The notes beneath the pieces are model-generated. The model was not told the origin of the DNA, ran no database searches, and was given only the letters and a program-made list of their open reading frames with translations. A DNA stretch of 64,000 nt from Macrophomina tecta (Eukaryota; Ascomycota; Dothideomycetes; Botryosphaeriales; Botryosphaeriaceae), in assembly GCA_024180945.1 (NCBI GenBank), contig JAKSGN010000041.1, forward strand, positions 2,852,001 through 2,916,000, read 5' to 3'. Positions 1 through 12,202 of this stretch are shown here, piece by piece (positions within the stretch are counted from its first letter, which is position 1; every line of letters starts with the position of its first letter). The translations under genes and the position numbers were made by a program.

Positions 1-1629
1 ATGTTCGGCTGCGGAGGGAAGGGAGGGAATGGTTGGTTGTAGTTGCTGTTGGGTGCCAAAGGTGGAGGAGGCGGTGGCCACGGGCCCTGATAGTTGGGAG
101 GCGGTGGAGGGGGTTGAAAATTGGGAGGGAACGTTGGAAACTGGCCGGTGTACTGCGGTGGCGGAGGCGGCGGAGCGAACGGTTGGCCTGGAACGGCGAA
201 TGGATGCGGAGGTGGAGGTTGCTGATGGAATGGCGGTGATTGGCCCGGACCGTTCCTAGAGGGCGGAGGCGAGCGGCGGGACTCGCGGTAGCGATTTGCT
301 GAGCGAGAACGTGAACGGTAGGGAGACCGCGAAGGCGAACGTCTGTGGCCGCCACCAAGGCCGGTCCGCGGCCTTGAATATGAACTGCTCCGGTCCCGTA
401 TGCGCTTCTCACTTCTGTCCCGGCTCCGACTCCGACTTCGGGAGGGACTGTATCGCCTCTTCCTATCTCGCGACCTACTCCTGCCACGGTCATCGCTACG
501 ACTCCTGCTCCGGCTTGACGAGTAGCTTCGGCTTCTGGCTGGCCTAGCATCCCTGCCTCGCGACTTGGCCTCCTTCCTTCTTTTCTTCATCCTCTCACAG
601 AAGTCAACAGACCATCCGTAGTATCCCTCGGTGACGGTGAGCTCTCCTGTGACCTCGTCTCGCACCAGCGGCTGACCCATCATGTCGATGTCTGCCACAA
701 TGCCTTCATCCTCATTGTACAAGCTCTCTGAGTAGTTCAAGAGATCCTTGACAGCATTTACAAGCCCCATCTCAGCCGTCTTGTTTCTCAGATCCACCGC
801 CTTGATGTTGTGAGGGTTGATGGGCCTGGGATCGTTTGGTCGAATATGCGGCATGAGTGCGCCAGCAGGTAGGTCGTACCACGGGTCATTGGGCTCTCCA
901 TGGAAGGCGGGTAGAGTGTAGGGTACCTCTTTGGAGCTTGTGGTCGCATGGGCTTCCGCTGCGCCGGACGTGACAGCGGTTGGGACACTCGCATCCTGCA
1001 GAGCCCTGCGAACACGTTCGCGGTAGCTTTTGCCGTACAAATTCTCGTCCTCATATAGCTCGGTAAGCTTCGCGAGTCGCTGGCGAAGCTTCAACTTGCC
1101 CGGGAGCTGGAGCGAGAAGGCTGCGACGAAGATCAGGTCGAGGTGAGGCTCGAGGGCTTTGGCCAGGTCCGCAAGTGGGCCATCGTGCACTCGGACATGG
1201 TGTATGAGATCATTGAGCAGGTACAGCAGGTGCAAGGCCTTGCGCCTAGATGAGGGCGCATCACGCTTTGAGGGTTTGCGAGAATTCTGGGATTCTGCGA
1301 AGCTCTGGGCCAGCCTAGCCAGGTACTTTCCCAGGGCGTCGGCGCGCTTGTTGGAGGTTACAATATTCTTCAGTAGCCATTCCTTGCAATTCTGTAGTGG
1401 ATATCTGGCTTTAGTGTGGGTGTTTTACGGCCTGGTTGGATTGAGATCAAACCTGGAGATTCGAGGGCGAGCAGGTCAGAACAGCTGCGTCCAGCAGGCT
1501 GTGGAAACTTTGGATGTCGTCTTTTGCGACAGCGGCCTGGGTGGGATCGGGGCGCAAGAGAGTAGCTGTGAGCATGGTCTTGGCGACGACCAAAGAGGCC
1601 GGCGCCGCTGGGGCTCGTGTCGCCGCCAT
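1..1629 (-). CDS. CID-domain, arginine/serine-rich RNA-processing protein (CHERP-like), 3' end beyond window
   Basis: Two exons are visible. Exon 1 is 1629-1453, a GT-AG intron spans 1452-1392 (61 nt), and exon 2 starts at 1391 and stays open to the left edge, giving at least 522 residues. The join yields SPSNLQ/NCKEWLLKN. The N-terminal ~150 residues look like a CID fold, the domain that binds the RNA polymerase II C-terminal tail, with a helix containing HLLYLLNDLIHHVRVH. Downstream lie EGYYGWSVDFCERM, a long RS domain, and a proline-rich tail with runs of four to seven prolines. This order resembles animal CHERP without its SURP module, so a role in splicing or transcription-coupled RNA processing in the nucleus is inferred. 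The start at 1629 (MAATRAPAAP) is preferred; an in-frame ATG lies 25 codons upstream. The C-terminus is missing, so a terminal G-patch cannot be excluded. Confidence 0.8.
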
Positions 1630-1990
1630 GGTTGCGCAGTGGTGTTGAGGTAGAGGGATGGACGAACCTAAGGCGGGCGGATGCGCGCGCAGCAGCAGCG
1701 ACAAGTGATGCGCATGCAGTTGGCCCGTGCCTCAAGCTTGCGCATGCCTGCGGCCCACTTCATTCCATCAACCAACCGACAACTGTCTCATTTTGCCCTC
1801 GGATAAATCCACGCCGCACCTTCATCTTGACCACACCCATTGATCGCATCAACCGCCCAGAACATCAATGGCGTACATGGCATGAAAGATAATCCATGTG
1901 TTTTTTCTTTGCAGCCTGAAAGGGTGCGACATAAACCGAGACTGTTTGCTGTTCCCTATCGCGCATTCACTCCCCCGGTACAAAGAACAC

Positions 1991-2014
1991 AAAAAAAAAA
2001 AAAAAAAAAAAAAA
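1991..2014 (+). repeat. Poly(A) tract, A24
   Basis: Uninterrupted run of 24 adenines, about 360 bp upstream of the CID/RS gene start. It is likely a slippage-prone homopolymer or a nucleosome-excluding promoter tract. There is no target-site duplication or adjacent retroelement sequence to suggest a poly(A) tail. Confidence 0.9.
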
Positions 2015-2237
2015 GAAGCCCGTTGCTCTGCCCTGCCGTTTGCATTCTCATTGACATCAGCCGTTTGCGGATACTTCATTAATTGCCAGTTCCTCTTCCA
2101 CAGCTTATCCCAGTATCCTTGGACTGCCTGAACACGTTAATCAGGTCAGCAGCAGCTTCCAATATTTCATCTACGAACGGGCCCATCATTCTCTGGTACT
2201 AATAATTCATGTTGTACCTGATCGGAGAGGAGACAGC

Positions 2238-2492
2238 ATGGACGGGGAAGAAATTGCAACCTCCATGACTAGCGTCTATCTCCTCGCCGCCGGCATACTT
2301 CTCATCGCCTCATCTCGCACGCATTCACCCATACCTGAGTCAATCATGAACAGCCGCATCAATATGCTGGCTCTCGTTAGCGTATTTGGTATGCTCTTCT
2401 ACATCGTCCAGTACTGTTACCGGCGGGATGACACCGCGAATCTCGTTCTGATGAGTAGTACGCAACCCCAGTATTTTTCAATACTACTATAG
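2238..2492 (+). CDS. Possible small membrane protein, unidentified
   Basis: An 84-codon ORF starting MDGEEIATSM. It contains two hydrophobic segments: residues ~11-25 (SVYLLAAGILLIASS) and ~46-60 (MLALVSVFGMLFYIVQYCY). No family is recognised. It lies in otherwise non-coding, AT-richer DNA, has no neighbour supporting it, and lacks an obvious splice partner. It could be a real short gene, the first exon of a decayed gene, or chance. Two predicted membrane spans in one short ORF are the only argument in its favour. Confidence 0.2.
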   Translation: MDGEEIATSMTSVYLLAAGILLIASSRTHSPIPESIMNSRINMLALVSVFGMLFYIVQYCYRRDDTANLVLMSSTQPQYFSILL

Positions 2493-4114
2493 GGGAATTT
2501 AGTACGAACCAAAACATGCCACAAGTCCCACATGACTCGAGCTAACAGCGCCCTCCGTCAATGAGCTCAGCACCCAGGCCTAACGTGGTTGCCCCTGAAG
2601 CTGTTTCCAGGTCTCACGGATAAATCCTATGACAAGTGCGTCCTCCCAGTAGTCGGCTGGCATGCAGAAATATTTCGGCAGTCCCCCTAGAACCTGTCTG
2701 AAATCACCAGTGTGGCAAGAGAACTGGAACTCTTCACAAACGGTCACTCAAGTTCCCAACCGTGGTATTGTGTCGGGGTTTTCAGCGCTTTGTCGAAATC
2801 CCATTCCCGTATTCCTCCGTCTACTAGTTCGCCAACATTCGAATTTTTACCTTGGACAGCAGCACACCTTACCTGACGCAGGACGAATTGCGGCTTAGCG
2901 ACGGGCTTCTACCAAAACCTAGCTATCGCTGTGCTGTTATGATCACGTGACTCAAATCACCATTTTACTCACCCGGTTGGAATGTTTATGCCAGTATGTT
3001 GCCTTTTGCAGTAATCATCGAATCAGGCTCTAAATTGCTACGGATTCTCGATTCATGGCTATGGCGAGGTCAGCATCGAAAGGATTACAGCTCGCCATTT
3101 CCGTGTGGAATCAAAGCATGCGTCTAGATGCCGAATCCTTATGATTTTCTAGGAACTTGCAGCCCAATTGATATTTATATACTCATGTAAATCTGACCTT
3201 AATGCTGTAGTATGTTTTAATGACGAGCTCGGATACATGTGTAGTCCTTGTTTTCATGCACATGGCTGTTCGCTTTGTCGCCAAGGAAAATAGGCGCCGT
3301 ATGTCCACATCTGGCGGGATTTGCGCGGCACAGCACGACGCCAACCTCTACCTCGCCTCATCTCTCCAGGTCATTCGATGCGCGAAAGTCAAGTCGATGT
3401 CCTGCCATCCACACTTTCATGGTTGATGTGTTCTTGAGCCACGAATTCGGCGTGTCGATGGCGATCATGCTGTTGCAGGTGCTCATAGTCAAGTAGACGA
3501 CTAACGTGTTGAACCGCCATGCACTTGCGTAGTCAAAAGTACCATGTTGATCACTGCCAAGCAAAATAGCCGCCGACGCATCCTTGCTCGGATGAGAGAG
3601 GCACGCCGCAGCACTCAGACCAAGCGGAATCAGAGTTCGTTTGCTCACGTCCAACCCCAAGCCTTTCCGCCTCCAGCAACTTTTTAGTGTATGGTGCCGC
3701 TGCAGGATACTAGCAGAGCTTGTTATGCACACATGCGAAGCTTGAAGGGCATATGCACTTAGTCTATCGAGATTGCGCTACTAATCCGGATGCCAGTTTG
3801 GGAAGTTGTCTAGCGAATCATGGCCTAATTTCACGCTAAAAATGGACTTATCGGCGAATGAGGAGTGAGGAAGCTTCGCCGCAGCGCCTAAATCCGACCC
3901 TGCTGTGCCGCAATGTAGACTTAAACTATGCTTCATGGTCTCCCGCTTTCCGCCCTTTTTCACTCTCCCTTGATGCATCTCTGGTTGCTATCTGTTTTCC
4001 ACGCTCGTCTTGTTTATTTATTTATTTATTTTTTATTTTTTTATCCGGAGTATTATACTCGACTTTTGCTACCCCGCTTTCTGTGAACGCCGGCGTCCGA
4101 AGCGATTTTTGATT

Positions 4115-7100
4115 ATGGATCGACCTCCATCTTACGAACAGAGCCAAGAGTTTGAACGGCGAAGAACTGGGTCTCAGCTTGAACTATGTGCCAATGCGCG
4201 TCCAAACAAGGCGGCACTGAACAAAATACGTGGTGCATTCCCGAAGCGGTCATCCAGAAGAAGTAATTCTCACCCAACCCTTTAATGGCCGCATCTTAAT
4301 ATGTTGTCCCAGCAGCGTCGTTCTCCGGGTGGAGGCCTACCGCTTTGGGTCCTCCTGTTCTTCTCGCAGCAATTGCGGTTGCAATTGCTCTGATTGTCAC
4401 ACTCCAAATATTTCTCGAGAGGAGCCAGCGAGAAGGTGGACTCATTTTCGCCCCAAACGTCAACGATCTTCCTCTTGGCAGGTCGTTCTGTTACCTTTAC
4501 TTAGGAACAATCATCTCAGTCCTCTACAGTATACTCTGGGCTTGGATCGATTTGGATGCAAAAAGGCTGGAGCCATTCCATCAACTCTCGAAGGCTCAGG
4601 GCTCCACAGGACAAGATTCACTTCTCCTTCATTATCCTTTTGATTTCATCGCTTCTGTGCCGATCAAGGCCATCATGCGACGGTGATTCTTCTCCCGAAC
4701 TTTTTAAATATCAAACTTGCTGATGTATTGCGCAGTCATTGGCCCGTATTTTGGGCATCACTGTGTGTTGTCCTTGTTTTCTGGGGAGTTACTCCTTTCC
4801 AGGCCGGTATTTTCGCAACAGAGACCATCAAAAAACAGCTCCCGGAGAAAGTGCTTGTGTCTACTGGCTTCCTCCCTGTGAGTCAGCAGAGGACCGAGAT
4901 GACTGCGAACTTCACGTACTCCGCATTCGGCATCACATGGCTAAACGAGACCCTTCCCCCCTTTATGACTCCACAATACGTCCTGGCCCCGTTCAAGCTG
5001 GAAAGAAACAGCTCTGGAGTCGCATACAGTTCCGAGAATGTCACTGCAAACACCCGCCTCTACAGCGTGGACATCAAATGCGAAAATGCCACTATCTTCA
5101 CGCCGAAAAATGAATCCGAAGTCATGGATTTCCCTTCGCTTGCGCCATCCTACTACATGAGCACCACTGGATGCAGAGTTCCGAGGCCATATGGCCCCAC
5201 GGGAAATGACACTGTGGGGGGTGTTGGTGTGGAGGAAGTCAAGAAATATACGTCACTATATGCCGGCTATAACGACGACAATGGTTACGCCAACTACTAC
5301 ATGTCCAGCTACTGCCCTCGAAACATATCCAGAACCTTTTTCGCAGCCTTCACGGAGAACAAAGCCAAAGAATCTGACCCACCGAAGACCCCTACCGTCC
5401 TCTTTTGTAATTCCACGTACTATTACCAAGAAGTACGGGCCACAGTTGGAGTCCCGGATAACAACGTCATCGACATGACGGCTTTGGGGGAGGCAACCGA
5501 AATACCGGAGGGAATGTTCAACGTCACTGATCTAGAATGGCAGATGAATTCGCAGAGGCAAGAGCACTATGTGAGAGGCGAAATTCCGGGAAGCGTATGG
5601 CCAGACCAAACGGAGATGCTTTCCACAAAAGATATCAGCCTTAGGATTGAAGGGTCCATCTTACCTTTGATGTCGGGACTGGCTATTGGAGCTTGGAAGA
5701 ATACTTCGTACGAGCTTCTTCTGGAACCGGAATATCTGCGCCAGTCTTATCAGGCCGCTTACCGAATCCTTTTCGCCCGGATGATGTACGAGGCTCTCGA
5801 TCAGAATTTTACGAGGACTGAAACCGTGTCTGGCATGCGCGAGTACAGGACACAAGCTGTTGTCATGGTACCTGCCTACACTTACCTGGTCGAGGCCCTT
5901 CTTGGTGCTCTTATCGTGGTTTGTTCTGTTCTCTTGTGCATATCTACCCTCAAACCACGCAAGCTACGTTCCGACCCTGCGTCTCTCGCCGCAGTCATGT
6001 CTTTGGTAGCGGATGATGATGCCCTCCTACGAAAATTTTCGCATCTGGACTATTCGAAGGAAGAAGACATGACGAAGGCGCTGGAGAAGGAAAGGTTCCG
6101 CCTGGCTATGGACGGAGGTCGTAGCATGCTGCGGATGCATACTTCGACAGACGACGTTCCAAGCTTGGAGGACGAAACTCGAAGCCAAAGGATTGGTGAT
6201 GATAGCATTGAAGCATCTTTGCGACGAGCTGCTACTACAAACATTGAAAAGCCAAAGAGCGTTATGCCTCTTGAATTACGATTCGTCGTCACGGCTGTGT
6301 TTAGGTCTGTCCAGCTTGCAGTTTTGATCGTCTTGATTGTACTCTGGGTCAAAGCAAAGCCTTATGGTATATCCCTATCCATCTTATCGCTCTTGCTGTA
6401 CAAGGTAATAGATCTGACTCCCATCTTCTTTATCCAGGTTTGCCACTTCCATCGCAGAACCAGTTCGTCCGCCAGTTACTCGAGAATTACATTCCCACTG
6501 CCATTGCAACATTCATCGAGCCCGTATGGCTCGTAATAGCCCGACTCATTGGCTTACTTCAGCCTTTCATCGAACTTCGCCGCGGTCCCGTTCCCGCAAA
6601 AAGGTCGCTGACACTGGAATACAACTCCCTGCCTCCACAGCTTTTCATCCTGAAGGCTCTGCGGGCACGGCACTTCATGCTTGCTGCTCTCTGTTCTCTA
6701 GTGCTACTTGCCAACATCTTAGCAATCGCCTTCAGCGGTCTATTCTTCGAGAACACTATCACCATTCCGAAAAATCACCAGTTCCAACCCGTATACTTGG
6801 ACAAGTTCGTTCCCGTCAATGGTACTATCGGACCGCAATACAAGGCATCGGAGGGTGAAGATCCTCTACGCAACGGCGTGGAGTCCGGAGCATACAGCGG
6901 CGGCAGCGGTCTGGATCAGTTCTACATCCTGGTTTCGAATCTCACCGCAGGCACTTCGCTGCCCGCGTGGACAGACGAGCAATATTTCTACGTGCCATTT
7001 GAGAGCGCATTGAACAACACATCAGACAATACAAACATCACAGCACAGCAACTCGAAGCCCCAACGACCGCCTTCGGCGCAGAACTGACATGCACGGAGC

Positions 7101-8536
7101 TAACCCCAGGCATAGGCAGCGGGCCAAACGCTTACAACCTGACCATCACGAAGAAGAACAACAACAACGCTGCCAACATGACCGTCACGATGCAGCTTGC
7201 CGACGGCACAACAGTAACGTGCGGCATCGACAACTCGCACTATACGACGAACATCCTCAACGGGCCGCTCCTCTCCTCCCCATCCGATTGCCCCCGGGGG
7301 CCCTCTGCGCTCGAGCTCATCCTCTCGCCTGACGTCTCCAGTAACACGACGCCCCAATCAACCCATGACTTCTGCAGCACGCTCGTGCTTGCCGTCTGGG
7401 TGCGCCACGACGATACGCTCTGCACACGCAACCACACGGACCTCACCTCCGCGCTCACCACGCTCGCACTCGGGTGCCAGCCCACCCTCGCCACCGGCAC
7501 GGCCACCGTCACCGTCAACAGCGCCGGACACCTCCAACGCACTCCTTCCCCCTTCAACACCAGCACCGCCACTGCGCAACACTTCACTACCGGGCCCCGC
7601 GAGCTCTTCCGCCAAGCCCACCAATACTACATCAACAACCAAGCCAACAACGGCGAAGGCACCGGGCGCACCTGGCACAACGACACGCTCGCGTCCGACT
7701 TCCACAACTACCTAATCGCCGCGCGCAACCTCTCCGGCGTCGGGCGATCGCTGCTCGACCCGCGCGCGGCGCCTCCCTCCGCACGCTCCGCGGCGCGCGC
7801 CTTCGCCGCCGCGTACGCCGAGATCTTCGCGATATGGCTGGGGGCGCATGCGGAGCGCTTGCTGCTACCTCTCAACTCCTCCGGCGATTCGACTACTGTG
7901 GCTATCGACGGCTACGTGCATGTGGAGGAGACACGAATCTTCCTAAGCGCGCCAATGTTCGCGATCGCAGTTGGAATCTTGGGCGTATATGTAGTGATGC
8001 CGTTTGTGGTGTATTTGCGGCGGCCGGGCAGGTTTCTGCCGCAGCTGCCAACGACGCTGGCGAGCGTGATTGCGATGGTGGCGGCGAGTGGCGCGGTGAG
8101 GGATGTGAAGGGAACGAGTGGGATGGGTGGGAAGGAGCGGAGGGAGTGGTTGGAGAGGTTGGGTAGAAGAGAAGAAGGAGGAGGGGGTGGGGAGAGGGAG
8201 TACGCGTATGGGAGTTATGTGGGCATGGATGGGCGGGTGCATGTGGGTATTGAGAAGGCGCCGTTTGTGAGCGTTAGTGTGCCGCTGGGGGAGAAGGGCG
8301 AGGGTAAGTGGTTGAGGAGGATGAAGAGGGGGAAACGGGAGAGCGAGGGGAATGCTACTGTTGCTGCAGACGGGAGCGCCGCAGATGGCAGAAGGAGGAT
8401 CTGGCCGTGGCCGCTGAGGAGGAACCAGAGCGACACTTCGGACCAGGACGGCCTTGTAACGACGCAACGACCTGAGCGGGCGAGATCGTCCTCATTGTCG
8501 TCGGATCATGCCGACGTTGCCACTGCTGGTCCGTGA
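4115..8536 (+). CDS. DUF3433 family multi-pass membrane protein
   Basis: Four exons (4115-4262, 4313-4682, 4736-6366, 6438-8536) join in frame to about 1415 residues. The junctions rebuild family-typical text such as KAIMRRHWPVFWA and KAKPYGLPLPSQ. The protein has two DUF3433 units. Each shows paired N-terminal membrane spans, a long lumenal or extracellular stretch rich in N-x-S/T sites, and a returning span (AYTYLVEALLGALIVVCSVL; SAPMFAIAVGILGVYVVMPF). A charged cytosolic tail follows the second unit. The N-terminus is polar and begins MDRPPSYEQ. DUF3433 proteins are abundant in filamentous ascomycetes and have no established biochemical role, so none is assigned. Intron 1 ends in tandem acceptors (CAGCAG), so one residue may be optional. 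The start is the first ATG in frame with conserved sequence after a T-rich leader. Confidence 0.88.
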
Positions 8537-11500
8537 TGGCAGTGCCACCAGGATTAGCCATGACGGCGGCGGGGAGACCGATTTGTGAGGCGCAGCGCCA
8601 GCTGCCAACAGCACAGGCCGAGGCGGCTATGAAGGAGCCCAAGCCGATGATGGAAGCATTAGGCTCGATGGACATGCGACTCCAATGGCAGGCGCTAAAA
8701 TGGGAGGGGAAGGGCGATCGTGAACAAATGCGGGCAACGACGCAGATGCAAAGACTGGAGACCAATCGACGCAGATTCACTAACTGGAGTGACGACCCTC
8801 TTGCAACGAGATTTGAAAGACGCGTCTTGTTTGTATTGCGTATGAGTGGAGACGCGTGTCTAAAGAGAGGGCGATATGGAGGGCCGTGTTTGAAAGAACA
8901 GATACCTTATATGGTGCTTCCTCCGGCGGGGGACTCGCATGCACGCAGTGAGGGTGGTGGTGGTCTTGGGTGGCGGCCGGGCGGCAAGAGCGAGCATTTG
9001 GTCAGGCATACCACCAAGGGTCCGAGCACTGGTGTGCGCACAGGCGCTCGGGAAAGAGGAGGGCGACGAAGGGAGCAAAAGCAGCACGAGGATCCATGCG
9101 GTGGCGGCAAGCAGGCATAAAGGAATCGTCAACTGTCGAACCGAACACACGCATTACGAAGCCGCGCCTGATCGACTGGCATGTCTGTGGCGGCAACGGC
9201 GAACACGAGGACGCGAGAGGCATGCGAAGGGTACGGACGAAAACAGCACCAGAGCGGGGATCCCAACGGGCGTGGCATGTCATGGCATGGTAGATCCTGA
9301 GTTGTCTTCTCTCGGGCGGCTATGTTGGCGCTCTGAGCGGAAGCCTGATCGACCTGCTCGCATCCGGGCCGCAAAGTCAAAAGCACGCACACCAACTTTG
9401 ATAGCGAGTGGCTGATGCGAAAGCAGAATGGCGGACGGGCGGCAATCGAGGCGGTGCTACGGGGTGGAGGATCTAGGTCAGGCTGGCCACTGACTCTAGA
9501 GCAAAGGAGGATGGAGCGAGTTTTAGAACGGTTTCGAATCCTCCAAGACGGGCTAGGAAACGAAAGGAAGTAGTTCCGGGGTCCTATTGCAACGCTAGAC
9601 GGATATTATGGGGGAGGCAGCCATAACGCATTGGCAGAGGAGAATAGGGGAAAGGCGACCACTCGCTGCTGACCGTTGGGATTCAGCGCGTAGGCCGGGG
9701 CGGTTTCACGAGGGGAGGGCGGAAGGCCGTTGTGCATTATTACTCTCAGCCGCGTAGATAGCAGAACATGTTGCGCATACGGACCGAAGACGAAAGGTGC
9801 AGCCAGCCATTCAGGACGGGATGCTGCGTGGTGTTTCGCTGGTCTCAAACAGCGCCTCGACTGAGCCAGCGCTTCCTGTCGGCCAATCGGGGCCCGCCGA
9901 CGCGACCTTTCGGAGACAGCAACACAACCCCACAAATGACAAGGCAATACGACTGCGCCGCTCATAGGGCTGTCTTCGTCTCCCGTGGTTCGGAAACACG
10001 CCCGGGACGACGCAAGGAGCGCCATCGTGTGCAACAGGTCTCTTCACCGCGTCGTTGCCGCCAGCTCTGCAGGTGCCGCACGCCGCTAGGGGTACGACTG
10101 GCGGCTGACTTGCGATGCTTGATGTGGCATCGGCCCAGAGCTGCAGGGCGGTCAAGCTTTGCAGCAGCCGCTTGGTGCGGTGAAACCTCAGCACAGCCGC
10201 TGTCTCCCACCGCCTTCTTCCCTCTGCATGCAGCCGGCAGCCATTGCGCAGCGATGTCCGTTGCGAGCGCTTGCGAAAGAGCGGCCGAGCGGGAGGTGTG
10301 CCATGACGAAAGAGCGCAGGGCTTCGCGCAACATCGCGTTCCGTCCGGAGTTCGCGACACGAGCGAGTCAGTGGGGCCGCTGGGCACTGTGGGTAGAGAG
10401 GGCGCAGAGATTGACGGCGGTCTTTGCAGCGATTTGAGGATGCTTGGAGTCGCAGTGCTTTTGCTGAAAAATTGGTCAAATTTGGCGGGTGCGCCAATGG
10501 CGACCGGTCCCAGAGTCACACAAGGCGGAGAGACACCGAAGCGGGAAGGCGAATGGGGATTTTCGCGGCGGGAGCAGGGTTTGCCGTTGGCGGTGGCGAT
10601 CGTCGGCGCGGTTTCAGAGCGATGGATACAGCGCGAGGCCCGAATGGATTCCATGTGTGCTGTGCCGCTTCGAGAATAGCAGCCACGCAGCCCCGGCGCT
10701 GATCCGCATGGGTGTTGAGCCACCGCTCAAGCCGCACGGCGACGGCGATTCAGCTGCGGCTCCGGCCAGCATGAACGCATGAAGTCATCGGCGGGCTCAG
10801 CCTCAGCGCGCTCGCTTGCGGGCGCATGGCCTGCCAGGCTGGCACGCCGGATGCGCAGGCGTCGTGTTCGCGCGTCGGTAGGCTGGTAGTGCTCGCCTTT
10901 CGGGCGTGAGCAGCCAGTCGGCCGCGCGAGCGGCCGGCGACAGGGCAGCTGAGAGGGCCAGCGCAGCCAGGCGTTTCAGGCGCGGCGGGGATGTGTGATC
11001 GACCAGTGAGCTCAGAGCCAACGACAGGCCGACGACGCGGCGGCCTCGCGCGGGCCGGTCGCGGCCGGTGCTTGGGCGGCCGGATCGCTACGCCTGATTG
11101 GGCGGTGCCTGGCTGCGTATCGATAGGGTGGGCCCATCCGAGCGGCCTGTCCTCTGGCCCTACGACCTCCATCCATCCTGCAGGCCCCGAATGGCACCAC
11201 TCCCACCCACCCACGCTACGATGCCCTCGCCCCCCGTACCTGCGTTTTGAAACGGGCGTGGCCGTCCGTCGCCAGCCAATGCCCCGTCCCGCATGACGCT
11301 CTTTCCCTGCTCCCGCCGTCTCCTGTGGCCGCCATGCTGCCTCGGTGCGTCGTCCTGCTACTAGCGGGACCACTCACCTCTCAGGTACCCGCGGCTTGTG
11401 CGACTGTCCCCCGGTGACTGGCCCGGTGCCGCTCGCATGCCTCGCCCTTCATTCGGTCCCAGCCCGCGAGCTTGACGCCCGCTTGTGGGGAAGTCTTCTC

Positions 11501-12202
11501 TGCCGTTTGCTCGGACCCTCTGTGGCTGCACACACTGGCCCCTCCCCTTGCGCCCATCCACACGAGCATGCGCAAAAGCTTGTCTTCCGTTTGTTCGCCC
11601 TCAGGGGTCCCGCGGCTAGCATGGCCCACCCTCCGTGCTGCACGTCAAATATAAGTATCCGCTGCTTGGCCGTCTTAACCTCCTTCACTACTCATCCCAT
11701 CTCATCTTCGCTCGACTCGAGACGCAAAGGCTAGCCCTTTACGCTTTTTTCTTCTTGCATCTTTCGCTCCAGCCTGTGGCAGAGCATCACGGTCCTTATA
11801 CCGAAGTTTCTGTGAAACTCAAAGAGCAATCAGCCTATCCTTCTCCGCTGAACGAGACCATTCCTCGTCTCTCCGAAAACAATCAAGTACGTCGACGCCC
11901 CAGCATTGTGTTTTGCGGCAGACAAAGAGGTGTCTTTGTGTTGTCGCGCCCTGGATGCCTTTCGTTGTGATTCACTCCGAGTCTAGACCCCCGCCGTCTA
12001 TTCTCAGCGCAGTGACTCGTGTTCGAGTGGCGATATAACCCGAGATGCTTCTGCCAAGATCAGTCGAGAAATTGAAACTAATACCTCCGTTAGAGCTCAA
12101 GCAAGCACCTTTGATCAGGTCTCACGTATCGCCAGCTGGACTCGCGATTCATTCAGCACTTCGACTGCTCTACATTTCACAAACACATTCTCTACAGCAA
12201 AA
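8537..12202. other. Long intergenic region upstream of the LPMO gene
   Basis: About 3.7 kb, GC-rich between 9 and 11.5 kb. Overlapping ORFs on both strands, up to 303 codons, are low in complexity, rich in Arg, Ala and Pro, and match no family. They are read as chance ORFs of GC-rich DNA. The right end carries a TATA-like site near 11650 and the CT-rich leader of the LPMO gene. No RNA gene or mobile element was seen. Confidence 0.6.
11647..11657 (+). promoter_or_regulatory. TATA-like element upstream of the AA11 LPMO gene
   Basis: AAATATAAGTA lies about 550 bp upstream of the LPMO ATG and is followed by pyrimidine-rich DNA typical of fungal transcription starts. If this is the core promoter, the leader is long. 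It contains a candidate 5'-UTR intron: a GTACGT donor near 11888, a branch-like CTAAT near 12078, and CAG acceptors near 12150-12200. This is inference only. Confidence 0.35.

Larger units (their letters stand above)
1630..4114. other. Intergenic region with an A24 tract
   Basis: About 2.5 kb between the divergent CID/RS gene and the DUF3433 gene. It holds an A24 run (1991-2014), a small membrane-like ORF listed separately, and a T-rich stretch just upstream of 4115. From about 2.5 to 3.8 kb it is AT-richer than the coding DNA. Only short ORFs without recognisable domains are present. Both flanking promoters must lie here; no clear core element was recognised. Confidence 0.6.

Noticed and set aside
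3358..3732. 124-codon minus-strand ORF
   Set aside because: Looked protein-like in parts, but no motif could be tied to a family and no start context or intron partner was found.
9768..10679. 303-codon ORF and neighbouring long ORFs in both strands
   Set aside because: GC-rich stretch where all frames stay open by chance; Arg/Ala/Ser-biased, no domain, no splice logic.
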